Below, piece by piece: positions 32,888 through 41,674 of a stretch of DNA of 64,000 nt. The stretch lies in contig CAZSVM010000005.1 of the NCBI GenBank assembly GCA_964610315.1, positions 45,167-109,166 of the forward strand. Reading direction: 5' to 3'. Source of the stretch: JAQVEM01 sp964610315. Its GTDB lineage: Bacteria; Actinomycetota; Humimicrobiia; Humimicrobiales; Humimicrobiaceae. The notes below the pieces were generated by a model. That model was not told the DNA's origin, made no database searches, and was given only the letters and a program-made list of their open reading frames with translations. The position numbers were made by a program, and so were the translations under genes. The stretch's first letter is position 1. Every line of letters starts with the position of its first letter.

Positions 32888-33880
32888 TTGGATCCGCTTA
32901 AAAAGATAAGGTCGATGACTTCGAATATAGGAATTTACCAGCATGGAAAATTAGATAAACCCGATCCTGAATTTGGGTATGCTCTGGAAGATCAGGCCCG
33001 GGCACTTATAGTAGCCAGTGATTTTAAAGATAAAAATCTTAAAGATATTTATCTGGGTTTTATTTTAAAAGCACGAAGAAAAGATGGCCTGCTTAACCAT
33101 TTCTGTTATGATAATAAAGGCCAGGGTTTATTTAAAAGTGAATTGAATAATTCAAAGTCCAATATAAAAGAAGCTTATGGCTTAACTCTATGGGCTCTTC
33201 TGACCATAAAAAATACTTCAGCAGATATTAAAAAAATTATTGAAAGTTTAATTGAAGATGCCGGTAAGTGGACTTCGCCAAGGGCCATATCGGCAGCAAT
33301 GCTGGGTTTATTAAATCTTAGATCACCGAACAGCTCGGAGAATGAGCTAAAGTTGAAATTACATAACCTGTATTTTGATAATTGTTCCCATGATTGGATC
33401 TGGTTTGAAGGTCATCTTGTGTACGCAAATGCTATTTTACCCTGGGCTCTCTGGGAAACTTATTTAAGAAGGAGATGCAGAACAAGCTTAGAAATTGCCG
33501 GGAAAACAACCAGATTTTTGATAGAAAAATGTCAGGAAAATAATGTGCCCTCTCCTGTTGGAAATGAGGGCTGGTATTTCAAGGGAGGCAAAAAAGCTTT
33601 ATACGATCAGCAGCCAATCGATCCCGCTTATATGGTTTGCTGTCTCGAAAAGGCATACCTGGCAACCAAAGATAATTTTTACAGGAATTGGGCTAAAAAG
33701 TGGTACAGGTGGTTTTTTGGCTGCAATACAAAAGGAATTTCCCTAATAGATGATAATTTTGCCTGTTATGATGGATTGACTCCAGGAGGAGTTAATTTAA
33801 ATCAGGGGGCAGAATCGAATATATGTTTCCTGATGGCATTTCTTGTTGCTGGAAGGATGGGAATCACTAAGCAGGTTTGA
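32888..33880 (+). CDS. Six-hairpin glycosidase-like protein
   Basis: This 330-residue helical protein has an (alpha/alpha)6-barrel look with repeated Trp/Tyr-rich helices. Near the start it has P-D-P-E-F-G-Y-A-L-E-D-Q-A-R-A-L-I-V-A, the hallmark of a domain often encoded beside GT4 and GH130 genes. Another distinctive stretch is W-I-W-F-E-G-H-L-V-Y-A-N-A. It begins with TTG at 32888, seven bases after AGGAG, nearly touching the GT4 gene. No biochemical role is established that I know of; a hydrolase, epimerase or scaffold for the nascent saccharide is possible. The remnant at 25070 shows that the pair was once duplicated. Confidence 0.75.
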   Translation: MDPLKKIRSMTSNIGIYQHGKLDKPDPEFGYALEDQARALIVASDFKDKNLKDIYLGFILKARRKDGLLNHFCYDNKGQGLFKSELNNSKSNIKEAYGLTLWALLTIKNTSADIKKIIESLIEDAGKWTSPRAISAAMLGLLNLRSPNSSENELKLKLHNLYFDNCSHDWIWFEGHLVYANAILPWALWETYLRRRCRTSLEIAGKTTRFLIEKCQENNVPSPVGNEGWYFKGGKKALYDQQPIDPAYMVCCLEKAYLATKDNFYRNWAKKWYRWFFGCNTKGISLIDDNFACYDGLTPGGVNLNQGAESNICFLMAFLVAGRMGITKQV

Positions 33881-33913
33881 TGGGATACAGGCAGTTACAT
33901 AATAAAATAAAGT

Positions 33914-34960
33914 ATGAACGTATTAAGGTCAGAAAAAAATCCAATAATAACACCGGAAGATATAAAATCATCAGGGCCTGATTTTGAAGTAGCAGGGGTC
34001 TTTAATTGTGGAGTTACCAGATTCAAGGATGAAGTTTTACTTCTTATAAGAGTCGCCGAAAAACCAATTAATAATAATATAGAGATAGAACTGGTACCCT
34101 TATTGAACCCGAAAACAGGCAAATTTTCCATAAAAAAATTTGATAAAAATGATGCTTCCGTTGATTTTTCCGATCCCAGATTTTTAAAGACCACCTCCGG
34201 GGAGTATCTCACCTCTATTTCTCATCTAAGGGTTGCCAGAAGTAAAAACGGTGTCGATTTTGATATAGAAAGAGAACCGGCTTTATTTCCGGAAGGTAAA
34301 TATGAAAGATTTGGCCTGGAAGATCCCAGGATAACTCATATCGACGGAAGATACTATATAAGTTACAACGCGGTTTCGGATATAACCGGGATAACTGTTT
34401 GTCTGGCATCTACTACTGATTTCGAAATATTCACCAGGCACGGTGTGATTTTTATGCCTGATAATAAAGATGTGGTAATTTTTCCGGAAAAAATAAAGGA
34501 TAAATATTATGCTCTCAGTAGACCGGTGCCTGCTGAATTTAGAACAAAGGATATGTGGATATCCGAGTCTGCCGATCTTATTCACTGGGGCGGACATATA
34601 TGGTTAATGGGTACCAGAAAAAAATATTGGGATAATTGGAGAATAGGTGGAGGTGCTGTTCCTTTTAGAATAAATGAAGGCTGGATAGAAGTTTACCACG
34701 GCGTATCGGAGATTAACCGGTATTGCCTGGGAGCAGTACTTCTGGATGCCGAAAAACCCTGGAAAATAGTAGCAAGAAGTAAAAAACCAATAATAGAACC
34801 GGAAACGGAGTATGAGTTAAATGGTTTCTTTGGCGGGGTAATTTTTACCTGCGGCCTTTTATATGAAGAGGATAGGATAAAGATATACTATGGCGCCGCG
34901 GATACCAGCATAGCATATGCCGAAATAAAATTGAGTGATTTACTCCACCATCTGGAATGA
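33914..34960 (+). CDS. GH130-family glycoside phosphorylase/hydrolase, second copy
   Basis: This 348-residue beta-propeller protein is closer to classical GH130 phosphorylases than the copy at 29243. It has G-L-E-D-P-R-I-T, a R-P-V-P-A-E-F segment, D-N-W-R-I-G-G-G and E-V-Y-H-G-V, where the His and Arg/Lys residues resemble the phosphate site of mannoside phosphorylases. There is no signal peptide. It would release sugar phosphates from an internal mannoside-type chain, or build chains in the reverse direction. It follows the six-hairpin gene by 33 bases. A short ACCGG/CCGGT repeat lies just after its stop. Confidence 0.88.
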   Translation: MNVLRSEKNPIITPEDIKSSGPDFEVAGVFNCGVTRFKDEVLLLIRVAEKPINNNIEIELVPLLNPKTGKFSIKKFDKNDASVDFSDPRFLKTTSGEYLTSISHLRVARSKNGVDFDIEREPALFPEGKYERFGLEDPRITHIDGRYYISYNAVSDITGITVCLASTTDFEIFTRHGVIFMPDNKDVVIFPEKIKDKYYALSRPVPAEFRTKDMWISESADLIHWGGHIWLMGTRKKYWDNWRIGGGAVPFRINEGWIEVYHGVSEINRYCLGAVLLDAEKPWKIVARSKKPIIEPETEYELNGFFGGVIFTCGLLYEEDRIKIYYGAADTSIAYAEIKLSDLLHHLE

Positions 34961-35004
34961 TTTAACCGGAATAATACCGGTAATAAAAATTGCCAGAGTT
35001 GTTA

Positions 35005-35994
35005 CTACTGTGTTTTAATAAGCATGCAGGCTTCTTCTTCGATATTTGCAACTTTTGTAATCAAGCCGGAAATTTCTTCTTTATTTCTTTCCAGCGCAGC
35101 TTTACATATATCCATTATAAATTTCCCAGATTCTTTAAACAGTCCTGCTGCTTCCAGCCAGTTTTCCATTTTATATTTTTTGCCAAGTTCATTTAAAACC
35201 CTTGATTTCCAGAATCTCTGGCCGTTACTGTTTTCGAATGTTTCGGGTATATGGGGAGGAATAGTAGCATAAGTCACCAGGTGATCAAAGCATTTATCGA
35301 TTTTCCAGGCTAGAATTTCCTTTGAAAGCTTTCTCATTGCCGGTATTCCCAGTATGCTTACCGGGGGTCTGAGCATTTTTTCTGCTCTGAGATTAAAACC
35401 TTTTACTGCAGCTTCAAACTCGGAGGGTAATTTTTCAGGCAGAATAAATGTTCTTATAGTGTTCTTCTTGCTCATGCCCGGAACATTAACATTTAAGGAA
35501 TTCTCAAACTCCTGATAAGATACATTCTGAATACCCTGAAAAGTACAGTCATGAATGTAAACCTGCTCCTTTTCATCATCATAGCCGATTACAAGTACAT
35601 AATGAATAGGTATATGTTGTTTTTTATATATATCATTATAATAATGCAGGTAGTACATATCCAGTGCTCCCGCTACTACCGGTTGATTGTTATCTATATA
35701 TTCTTTTATTTTTGGAAAAGTATTTTTAAATACCCTGTTTTCCATAATTTCTTGCCTGAATCCGAGTATTTTTTCCAAATCGGCTAACAGGTGACCGGGA
35801 TTGGCGCCCCAGTAAACCATACAGGGGGGATCGGCCAGCTTAAATTTAAGATATGCGAATTCACCCATTCCTCCCAGTACGGATAATAAGTAATCAGGGT
35901 ATTTCAAACCTTTCCATTCCAGTATATCTTCAAGTCCATTTATGTAACAGGTTGATTCGCAAACTCTATGAGGGATGCTAAGCATTTTTTTCAT
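35005..35994 (-). CDS. BtrH-N/DUF4872-type C39-like protein
   Basis: This 329-residue protein resembles the BtrH N-terminal domain family (papain/C39-like fold) followed by a DUF4872-type helical C-terminus. The N-terminus has H-R-V-C-E-S-T-C-Y-I-N-G-L with the probable catalytic Cys, and later V-V-A-G-A-L-D and H-Y-V-L-V-I-G-Y-D, which hold the His region. BtrH transfers an acyl side chain from a carrier protein in butirosin synthesis. I start at ATG 35994; an upstream frame to 36045 adds a poor N-terminus. It sits convergent with the glycan cluster, so acyl decoration of that glycan is one guess. Confidence 0.7.
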   Translation of the reverse strand: MKKMLSIPHRVCESTCYINGLEDILEWKGLKYPDYLLSVLGGMGEFAYLKFKLADPPCMVYWGANPGHLLADLEKILGFRQEIMENRVFKNTFPKIKEYIDNNQPVVAGALDMYYLHYYNDIYKKQHIPIHYVLVIGYDDEKEQVYIHDCTFQGIQNVSYQEFENSLNVNVPGMSKKNTIRTFILPEKLPSEFEAAVKGFNLRAEKMLRPPVSILGIPAMRKLSKEILAWKIDKCFDHLVTYATIPPHIPETFENSNGQRFWKSRVLNELGKKYKMENWLEAAGLFKESGKFIMDICKAALERNKEEISGLITKVANIEEEACMLIKTQ

Positions 35995-36197
35995 AGGTAT
36001 ATTACCTTTTAATAAATTCATTTGATTTAAAAATTTTAGCATCAATTTGAATCTTTAACTAGTTTTTTAACCTGTTAAGTTATAAGATTTATTCTTATAT
36101 AATTATTATATTAATGTATAATCGTATCTAAATTTTTTTATTATTGTCTTATTTTTAAAGGTTGTATGAATTCAAAAAGGGCTACAAAGGAGTATAA

Positions 36198-36545
36198 ATG
36201 ATTGTAAAAAAGAAAAAAGATTTTAATCCGCTCATTATGGAAGATGATAAATCAAGCGGTATCAAATTTTATCCTATGCTGACCGTAAGGGATGGAGCAC
36301 CAAATTTTGCCATGAGACTTTTTGAAATAAAACCGGGTGGACATACGCCGAAGCATCGTCATGATTGGGAGCATGAAGTATATATTATAAACGGAGGAGG
36401 CTATGTCCTTAGAAATGAGCAGAAGATTAAAATCGAAAAAGATAATTTTATTTATGTAGAACCTTCCGAACTGCATCAGTTCCAGGCAGGTGATAATGGC
36501 TTGAGTATAATCTGCGTGGTACCTAATAAAGGGCAGCCCTCATAA
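36198..36545 (+). CDS. Small cupin protein
   Basis: This 115-residue single cupin has metal-ligand pattern H-R-H-D-W-E-H-E in motif 1 (with preceding P-G-G-H-T-P-K) and E-L-H-Q-F in motif 2. Such single-domain cupins bind Mn, Fe or Zn and serve as isomerases, dioxygenases or sensors; sequence alone does not decide. It has an AAGGAG ribosome site. A 285-base gap without a supported gene follows. Confidence 0.85.
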   Translation: MIVKKKKDFNPLIMEDDKSSGIKFYPMLTVRDGAPNFAMRLFEIKPGGHTPKHRHDWEHEVYIINGGGYVLRNEQKIKIEKDNFIYVEPSELHQFQAGDNGLSIICVVPNKGQPS

Positions 36546-36830
36546 ATTTTTAGTAAAGATTTTTGGATGTATTTATAAGGTAAAAAATGAAGAATCAGAT
36601 TATAATGAAAAAAATAAATACAGCGGCTGCGGCTGTTTCTTTATTTCGAGGTGGTAAAGGAAGATATTCCGGAAGCTTTCGGATAAACTATGCTTGACTC
36701 TCTATCGTTTGGTTAAGTTAAATTTTTAAAAGAGAATTTTTAGATTTTATAGATAATTTGGATTGTAATATAATAAATTTCTGTGCATGCTAAAATTTTT
36801 TTACTCTCATACGGTATTTAAGAGGTATAT

Positions 36831-38204
36831 ATGTTTGGTCTTAATAAAAAATTAAAAAACTTCCAAAAAGAAGGGAAATCCATAAAGATTGCCATAGCCG
36901 GAGTGGGTCAGATGGGAAGAAGTCTGGTTTCGCATATAAGGGAACTGGGTGGTATGAAAATTGTTGCAGTAGCGAACCGGAACACCGGAAGAATTATCAA
37001 TATCTTAAGAGAGTTGGAAATAAATGAAGATGAAATCGTGCTTGTGGAAAAAGGGAAAAAGATAAATCTGGAGAATAGTAAAATAAATAAAGTCATTATT
37101 AAAGATAATAGTTTGGATCAGGAGATAAAAAAAAGGTTAAACCAGCTTGCCGAAAAGAATAAACTGATTATTACCGATGATCTGGCCATATTATTTATTT
37201 TCGATAATGTGGATGTGATTATAGATGCAACCGGCAGTCCCGAAGCAGGTGCATTTATAGCCTCAAATGCTATTTTATCAGGAAAGCATATAGTGACTTT
37301 AAATGTGGAAGCAGATACTACTATAGGTCCAATATTAAAAAAAATGGCGGATGATAGGGGAGTAGTATATACTGTTTCAGCAGGAGATGAACCGGCAGCG
37401 CTAAAAGAATTATATGATTTTGCAGATACTTTGGGTCTTGAAATAATTGCAGCGGGAAAAGGGAAGAATAACCCTCTGGATCGTTATGCAAATCCAACCC
37501 AGCTTAAGGACTATGCTGAAAGCAAAGGCTCAAACCCTGTCATGATGACTTCCTTCGTGGATGGTACGAAATCAATGATAGAAATGGCCTGCCTTTCAAA
37601 TTCTACCGGCCTGGTACCGGATTGCAGGGGGATGCATGGTCCCAAAGCGGATATAAAAGACTTACTTGATGTATTTAGATTGAAAAGTGATGGAGGGATA
37701 TTATCCAGAAAAGGAGTGGTAGATTTTGCCATAGGAGATCTTGCTCCCGGTGTTTTCATTGTTTATTCAACCGGGAACAAGATGGTAAGAGCCGATCTTA
37801 AATATCTTATGCTGGGTGAAGGTCCCTATTATCTCCTTTATCGGCCTTATCACCTGACCAGTATTGAGACTCCTTTATCTATTGCACTGGCTTATTTCTA
37901 CGGTGAACCCACTATTACTCCTGATTTTGGGATGGTTTCGGAAATCATGACTGTGGCTAAAAAAGATTTGAAAACTAGAGAGGTAATTGACGGTATCGGG
38001 AGATATATGGTTTACGGTCTTATCGAGCGGTATGATAAAGCGAAAATGGAAAATTTGTTGCCTATAGGTATATCACAGGGATGTATTTTAAAAAAAGATA
38101 TAGAAAAAGATCAACCAATAAAATATAATGATGTGGAATTGGCTGAAAATTCGCTGGTACTTAAACTCAGGAAATCACAGGATAAATTATACGGAAATTA
38201 TTAA
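36831..38204 (+). CDS. COG4091-type NAD(P)-dependent oxidoreductase with SAF domain
   Basis: This 457-residue protein has an N-terminal Rossmann domain (I-A-I-A-G-V-G-Q-M-G-R-S near residues 20-31), a homoserine-dehydrogenase-like middle and a C-terminal SAF-type beta domain (about 390-450; L-L-P-I-G-I-S-Q-G-C-I-L). Distinctive family segments are D-A-T-G-S-P-E-A-G-A, H-I-V-T-L-N-V-E-A-D and S-A-G-D-E-P-A-A. Members are usually annotated as predicted homoserine dehydrogenases but probably act on other sugar-derived or hydroxy acids. It precedes apbE and the rnf genes by about 60 bases; no functional tie is evident. Confidence 0.85.
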   Translation: MFGLNKKLKNFQKEGKSIKIAIAGVGQMGRSLVSHIRELGGMKIVAVANRNTGRIINILRELEINEDEIVLVEKGKKINLENSKINKVIIKDNSLDQEIKKRLNQLAEKNKLIITDDLAILFIFDNVDVIIDATGSPEAGAFIASNAILSGKHIVTLNVEADTTIGPILKKMADDRGVVYTVSAGDEPAALKELYDFADTLGLEIIAAGKGKNNPLDRYANPTQLKDYAESKGSNPVMMTSFVDGTKSMIEMACLSNSTGLVPDCRGMHGPKADIKDLLDVFRLKSDGGILSRKGVVDFAIGDLAPGVFIVYSTGNKMVRADLKYLMLGEGPYYLLYRPYHLTSIETPLSIALAYFYGEPTITPDFGMVSEIMTVAKKDLKTREVIDGIGRYMVYGLIERYDKAKMENLLPIGISQGCILKKDIEKDQPIKYNDVELAENSLVLKLRKSQDKLYGNY

Positions 38205-38262
38205 TTATAAAGATAAAGGTTATAAAGATTACAAATCATTATTTTATTAATGGAGGATGAGT

Positions 38263-39300
38263 ATGTTGCAATTTTTTTTCAAAAAAATAAAAGTAATGGC
38301 AGTAGTAAGTGTCTTTTTTATAATCATTTTTCTGCTTCTGTCACTTGGTTCCTGTAAATTCAGGACTATAGAGAGAATAGAAGAAACCAGAGAAATGATG
38401 GGAACATATGTTAGCATAATAGTATATTCGGATCAGGAAACCGGAAGCAAGGCTATAAATGCGGCATTTGAAAAAATAAAGGAAATTGAGGATATAGCTT
38501 CCATTTATGACCAGAATAGCGAGGCTTCATTTTTAAATAAAAATGGTTACATTGATAATCCTTCATCTGAGTTTCTGGATCTTATAAATACATCTATTGA
38601 TTATTATAATATTACCGGCGGTTGTTTTGATATAACTGTCCAGCCCTTACTTGATTTATGGAGCGGCGGATTATGGCAAGAGAGTGAAGAAGTTCAGACC
38701 CAAAAGATAAAAGAAACACTTGAAGTTATCGGCTCTGATAAAATTGAGGTTAGTGATAACAGGATAGAATTCAAGGTAAAGGGAATGGCCATTACGCTGG
38801 GAGGTATTGCCAAAGGTTATGCTGTTGATAAGGCAATAGAAGAAATAAGGAAGTTCGGAATCAAATGCTGTCTGGTTAATGCCGGTGGAGATTTGTATGC
38901 AATGGGGATCAAGCCGGATGAAGAAAAATGGATAGTGGAACTGGAAAATCCGGATAACCCGGAAAATGATGAAAACTCCGATATGGAGCCGGAGGCCGTA
39001 TTTTCTGTGGCTGATAAAGCAGTAACTACTTCCGGAGGTTATCACCGTTATTATGATCTTGAAAAGAAAGTCCACCATATAATGGATCCCAGAACAGGAT
39101 ATTCTGCAAACAGCTGCAAAAGCGTAACCATAATAGCAGATAACTGCACGCAAGCCGATGTTCTTTCTACTTCTGTTTTTGTAATGGGAGCCGAAGATGG
39201 AATGAAACTGGTTGAATCGATGGATAATGTTGAAACCTTTATAATAGATTCCGAAGGAAAAATTTATCAATCTTCTGGACTTTTAAAATATATTGAGTAA
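38263..39300 (+). CDS. apbE: FAD:protein FMN transferase (ApbE), lipoprotein
   Basis: This 345-residue lipoprotein has a signal helix and L-G-S-C lipobox (Cys about 29). ApbE features include M-G-T-Y-V, G-G-I-A-K-G-Y-A-V-D-K, N-A-G-G-D-L-Y, the F-S-V-A-D-K-A-V-T-T-S-G-G segment and T-Q-A-D-V-L-S-T-S-V-F. It attaches FMN to a Thr in RnfG and RnfD, whose genes follow in the same operon. I start at ATG 38263 because GGAGG (38252-38256) lies six bases upstream; the ATG at 38257 directly touches that site. It acts on the outer face of the membrane. Confidence 0.95.
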   Translation: MLQFFFKKIKVMAVVSVFFIIIFLLLSLGSCKFRTIERIEETREMMGTYVSIIVYSDQETGSKAINAAFEKIKEIEDIASIYDQNSEASFLNKNGYIDNPSSEFLDLINTSIDYYNITGGCFDITVQPLLDLWSGGLWQESEEVQTQKIKETLEVIGSDKIEVSDNRIEFKVKGMAITLGGIAKGYAVDKAIEEIRKFGIKCCLVNAGGDLYAMGIKPDEEKWIVELENPDNPENDENSDMEPEAVFSVADKAVTTSGGYHRYYDLEKKVHHIMDPRTGYSANSCKSVTIIADNCTQADVLSTSVFVMGAEDGMKLVESMDNVETFIIDSEGKIYQSSGLLKYIE

Positions 39301-39337
39301 AATTACCTATGTTTTTTTACTTTTTTAAAAAAGTTAA

Positions 39338-40699
39338 ATGAATATTATTCTCAAAAAGAAAAGTGCATTTAAAGGTCTCTCTCTACCCGAAAATAAAATC
39401 ACTGCTGAAAAGTCCTTAGAAGTTCTGCCTGCTCCCGAAAAAGTAATCCTTCCTCTTCAACAGAGTATTGGTGCTCCCTGTGAATTTATGGTTAATAAAG
39501 GGGATATGGTTAAGACAGGACAGAAAATAGCAGATACTGAAAGCTTTGTTTCCGCTCCTATCCATTCTTCCATTTCGGGGAAAGTATCCAGGATCATAAA
39601 ATTGGTAAATCCGGTAAACAGCAGCATTATGGATGCTGCGCTTATAGAGTCGGATGGAAAAGATTTATGGGTTGAATTTAATAAATTATTCGATATCCGT
39701 GAATCGGATGACTTTTCCGCTTTAAAAAAAATAATAGAGAGCATTAATAAAAAGGAAATACTGGAAAGTATAAGAGAAGCTGGAATAGTGGGTCTGGGAG
39801 GAGCAACATTTCCCACTCATGTAAAACTTAATCCGCCTGAGGATAAAAAAATCAATACCCTTATTTTAAATGGCTGTGAATGTGAACCTTTTATAACTTC
39901 GGATCACAGGATTATGCTTGAAAAGGGCAGGGAAGTTCTGATGGGACTTTATATTATAAGCAGGGTACTTAATTCTCCTCAAAATATTTATATAGCCATA
40001 GAAGATAATAAAGAAGATGCCATAAGTTATCTGGAAAAACTTATAGCCAGGATGGGTTTTGGCAGTTTATTTAAAATAATTTCGTTAAAATCAAGATACC
40101 CTATGGGAGCAGAGAAAACCCTGATTAAGACTGTAACCGGAAGAGCTGTTCCTATGATGGGTGGGCTTCCAATGGATGTAGGAGTTATAGTAAGCAATGT
40201 TGCCACTTCCAAATCAGTATATGACGCTGTAATTGAGGGCAAACCACTTATGGAAAGAGTGGTCACTGTAACCGGTAATGTGGTAAATCCTAAAAATTTG
40301 CAGGTAAGACTGGGAACCACTGTAGGCGCATTAATCGAAAAATGCGGAGGATTCAGAAATGAAATTAATTGTATAATTATTGGGGGACCCATGATGGGCA
40401 TTTGTATTGTAAATACTGATTTTCCCATAACCAAGGGAGCCAATTGTGTACTGATAAGAAAGAGCAGAATTCAGGATGAACAGAACTGTATAAATTGTGG
40501 CCGGTGTGTAAATATATGTCCCATGAATCTCATGCCTCTGGTGTATGTTAGAAATACAAAAAAAAGCAATTTCGGAGTCTGCCGGGAATATTATATAGAT
40601 AATTGTATCGAATGCGGCTGTTGTTCCTATGTCTGCCCCGCGAATATTCCCATTGTAGGATACATAAAAACTTGTAAAAGCGTACTGGCAAAAAAATAG
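39338..40699 (+). CDS. rnfC: Rnf complex subunit C
   Basis: This 453-residue peripheral subunit carries an N-terminal biotin-lipoyl-like stretch, the NADH/FMN-binding region G-I-V-G-L-G-G-A-T-F-P-T-H-V and two [4Fe-4S] motifs near the C-terminus (C-I-N-C-G-R-C-V-N-I-C-P and C-I-E-C-G-C-C-S-Y-V-C-P). It passes electrons between NAD and the membrane part. It lacks the long Ala/Lys-rich tail of proteobacterial RnfC. It is the first of six rnf genes in the order C-D-G-E-A-B, which in anaerobes couples ferredoxin oxidation by NAD to sodium or proton export. Confidence 0.96.
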   Translation: MNIILKKKSAFKGLSLPENKITAEKSLEVLPAPEKVILPLQQSIGAPCEFMVNKGDMVKTGQKIADTESFVSAPIHSSISGKVSRIIKLVNPVNSSIMDAALIESDGKDLWVEFNKLFDIRESDDFSALKKIIESINKKEILESIREAGIVGLGGATFPTHVKLNPPEDKKINTLILNGCECEPFITSDHRIMLEKGREVLMGLYIISRVLNSPQNIYIAIEDNKEDAISYLEKLIARMGFGSLFKIISLKSRYPMGAEKTLIKTVTGRAVPMMGGLPMDVGVIVSNVATSKSVYDAVIEGKPLMERVVTVTGNVVNPKNLQVRLGTTVGALIEKCGGFRNEINCIIIGGPMMGICIVNTDFPITKGANCVLIRKSRIQDEQNCINCGRCVNICPMNLMPLVYVRNTKKSNFGVCREYYIDNCIECGCCSYVCPANIPIVGYIKTCKSVLAKK

Positions 40700-40726
40700 C
40701 AGTTAAAATAACGGCCAAGGAGAATA

Positions 40727-41674
40727 GTGGAAAAAGATAAAATATTAATTTCTCATGCACCCCATATATGGAGAGGATTCTCCACCAGTAAGATAATGTA
40801 TATAGTAGTAGCTGCTCTTCTTTTTCCTACCGGAGCTGCTATTTATTTTTTTGGCTATTATGCTATATATTTAATACTGATCTGCACAATAACCACAGTA
40901 TTGGCTGAATTTATCATAAAAAAACTCCGTAAAAAAAGGTTTATTATGGATGGGAGTGCGGTAATTACCGGTCTACTCCTTGCGCTTGTACTTCCGCCAA
41001 GGATGCCTTTATGGATGGCTGCCATTGGATCTTTTTTTGCTATTGCTATAGCGAAAGAAGCTTTTGGAGGGTTGGGATATAATATATTTAATCCGGCTCT
41101 GGCCGGAAGGGCATTTTTGTCGGTATGTTTTCCCAAGGAGATGACATCCTGGATTCTTCCGCCTCATTTTAGTTATGATGCCGTAACCGGGGCCACGCCG
41201 CTGGGTGAGAATTTTACCTACCAATCAGATAAGCTCTCTTTGTATAAAGATTTATTTTTTGGAAATACTGGAGGTTCTCTGGGGGAAACATCGGCAATGC
41301 TCATATTAATCGGAGCATTGATTCTTATAGCGTTTCGAATAATAGACTGGAGAATACCGGTATTCTATATCGGTACGGTGGCGCTGGGATCTTTTTTATT
41401 GGGAAAGGATGTACTGTTTCAAATTCTGGCCGGAGGTTTGATGATAGGGGCGTTTTTTATGGCTACCGATTACGTAACTTCACCGGTAACCAAAAACGGA
41501 AGAATAATATTTGCGGTAGGGGCGGGAATATTAACCGTGCTTATCAGGCAATACAGCAGTATGCCCGAAGGGGTGTGTTTCTCCATACTAATCATGAATG
41601 CCTTCACCCCTCTTATAGATAAATATGTAAGAGTAAAACCGTTTGGATTTTATAAAAAGAAGGAAAATGCTTAA
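40727..41674 (+). CDS. rnfD: Rnf complex subunit D
   Basis: This 315-residue membrane subunit has about nine or ten helices. The covalent FMN site is the Thr in A-V-T-G-A-T-P-L-G, and the cytoplasmic segments S-A-V-I-T-G-L-L-L-A-L-V-L-P-P and N-I-F-N-P-A-L-A-G-R-A-F are typical. It starts with GTG 40727 behind AAGGAG. Its stop overlaps rnfG, whose ATG is at 41667. It holds the ion-pumping core with RnfA and RnfE. Confidence 0.95.
   Translation: MEKDKILISHAPHIWRGFSTSKIMYIVVAALLFPTGAAIYFFGYYAIYLILICTITTVLAEFIIKKLRKKRFIMDGSAVITGLLLALVLPPRMPLWMAAIGSFFAIAIAKEAFGGLGYNIFNPALAGRAFLSVCFPKEMTSWILPPHFSYDAVTGATPLGENFTYQSDKLSLYKDLFFGNTGGSLGETSAMLILIGALILIAFRIIDWRIPVFYIGTVALGSFLLGKDVLFQILAGGLMIGAFFMATDYVTSPVTKNGRIIFAVGAGILTVLIRQYSSMPEGVCFSILIMNAFTPLIDKYVRVKPFGFYKKKENA

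Noticed and set aside
34972..34990. ACCGG/CCGGT repeat between convergent GH130 and BtrH-like genes as a terminator
   Set aside because: Only 5-bp arms and no T-run; too weak.
36587..36697. 36-codon frame with AAGG upstream, Ala-rich start, in the gap after the cupin gene
   Set aside because: Weak ribosome site, odd composition and no recognisable family; not enough to call a gene.
38671..39270. 199-codon frame antisense to apbE
   Set aside because: Lies wholly within a well-supported gene, no ribosome site, and the composition is that of a shadow frame.
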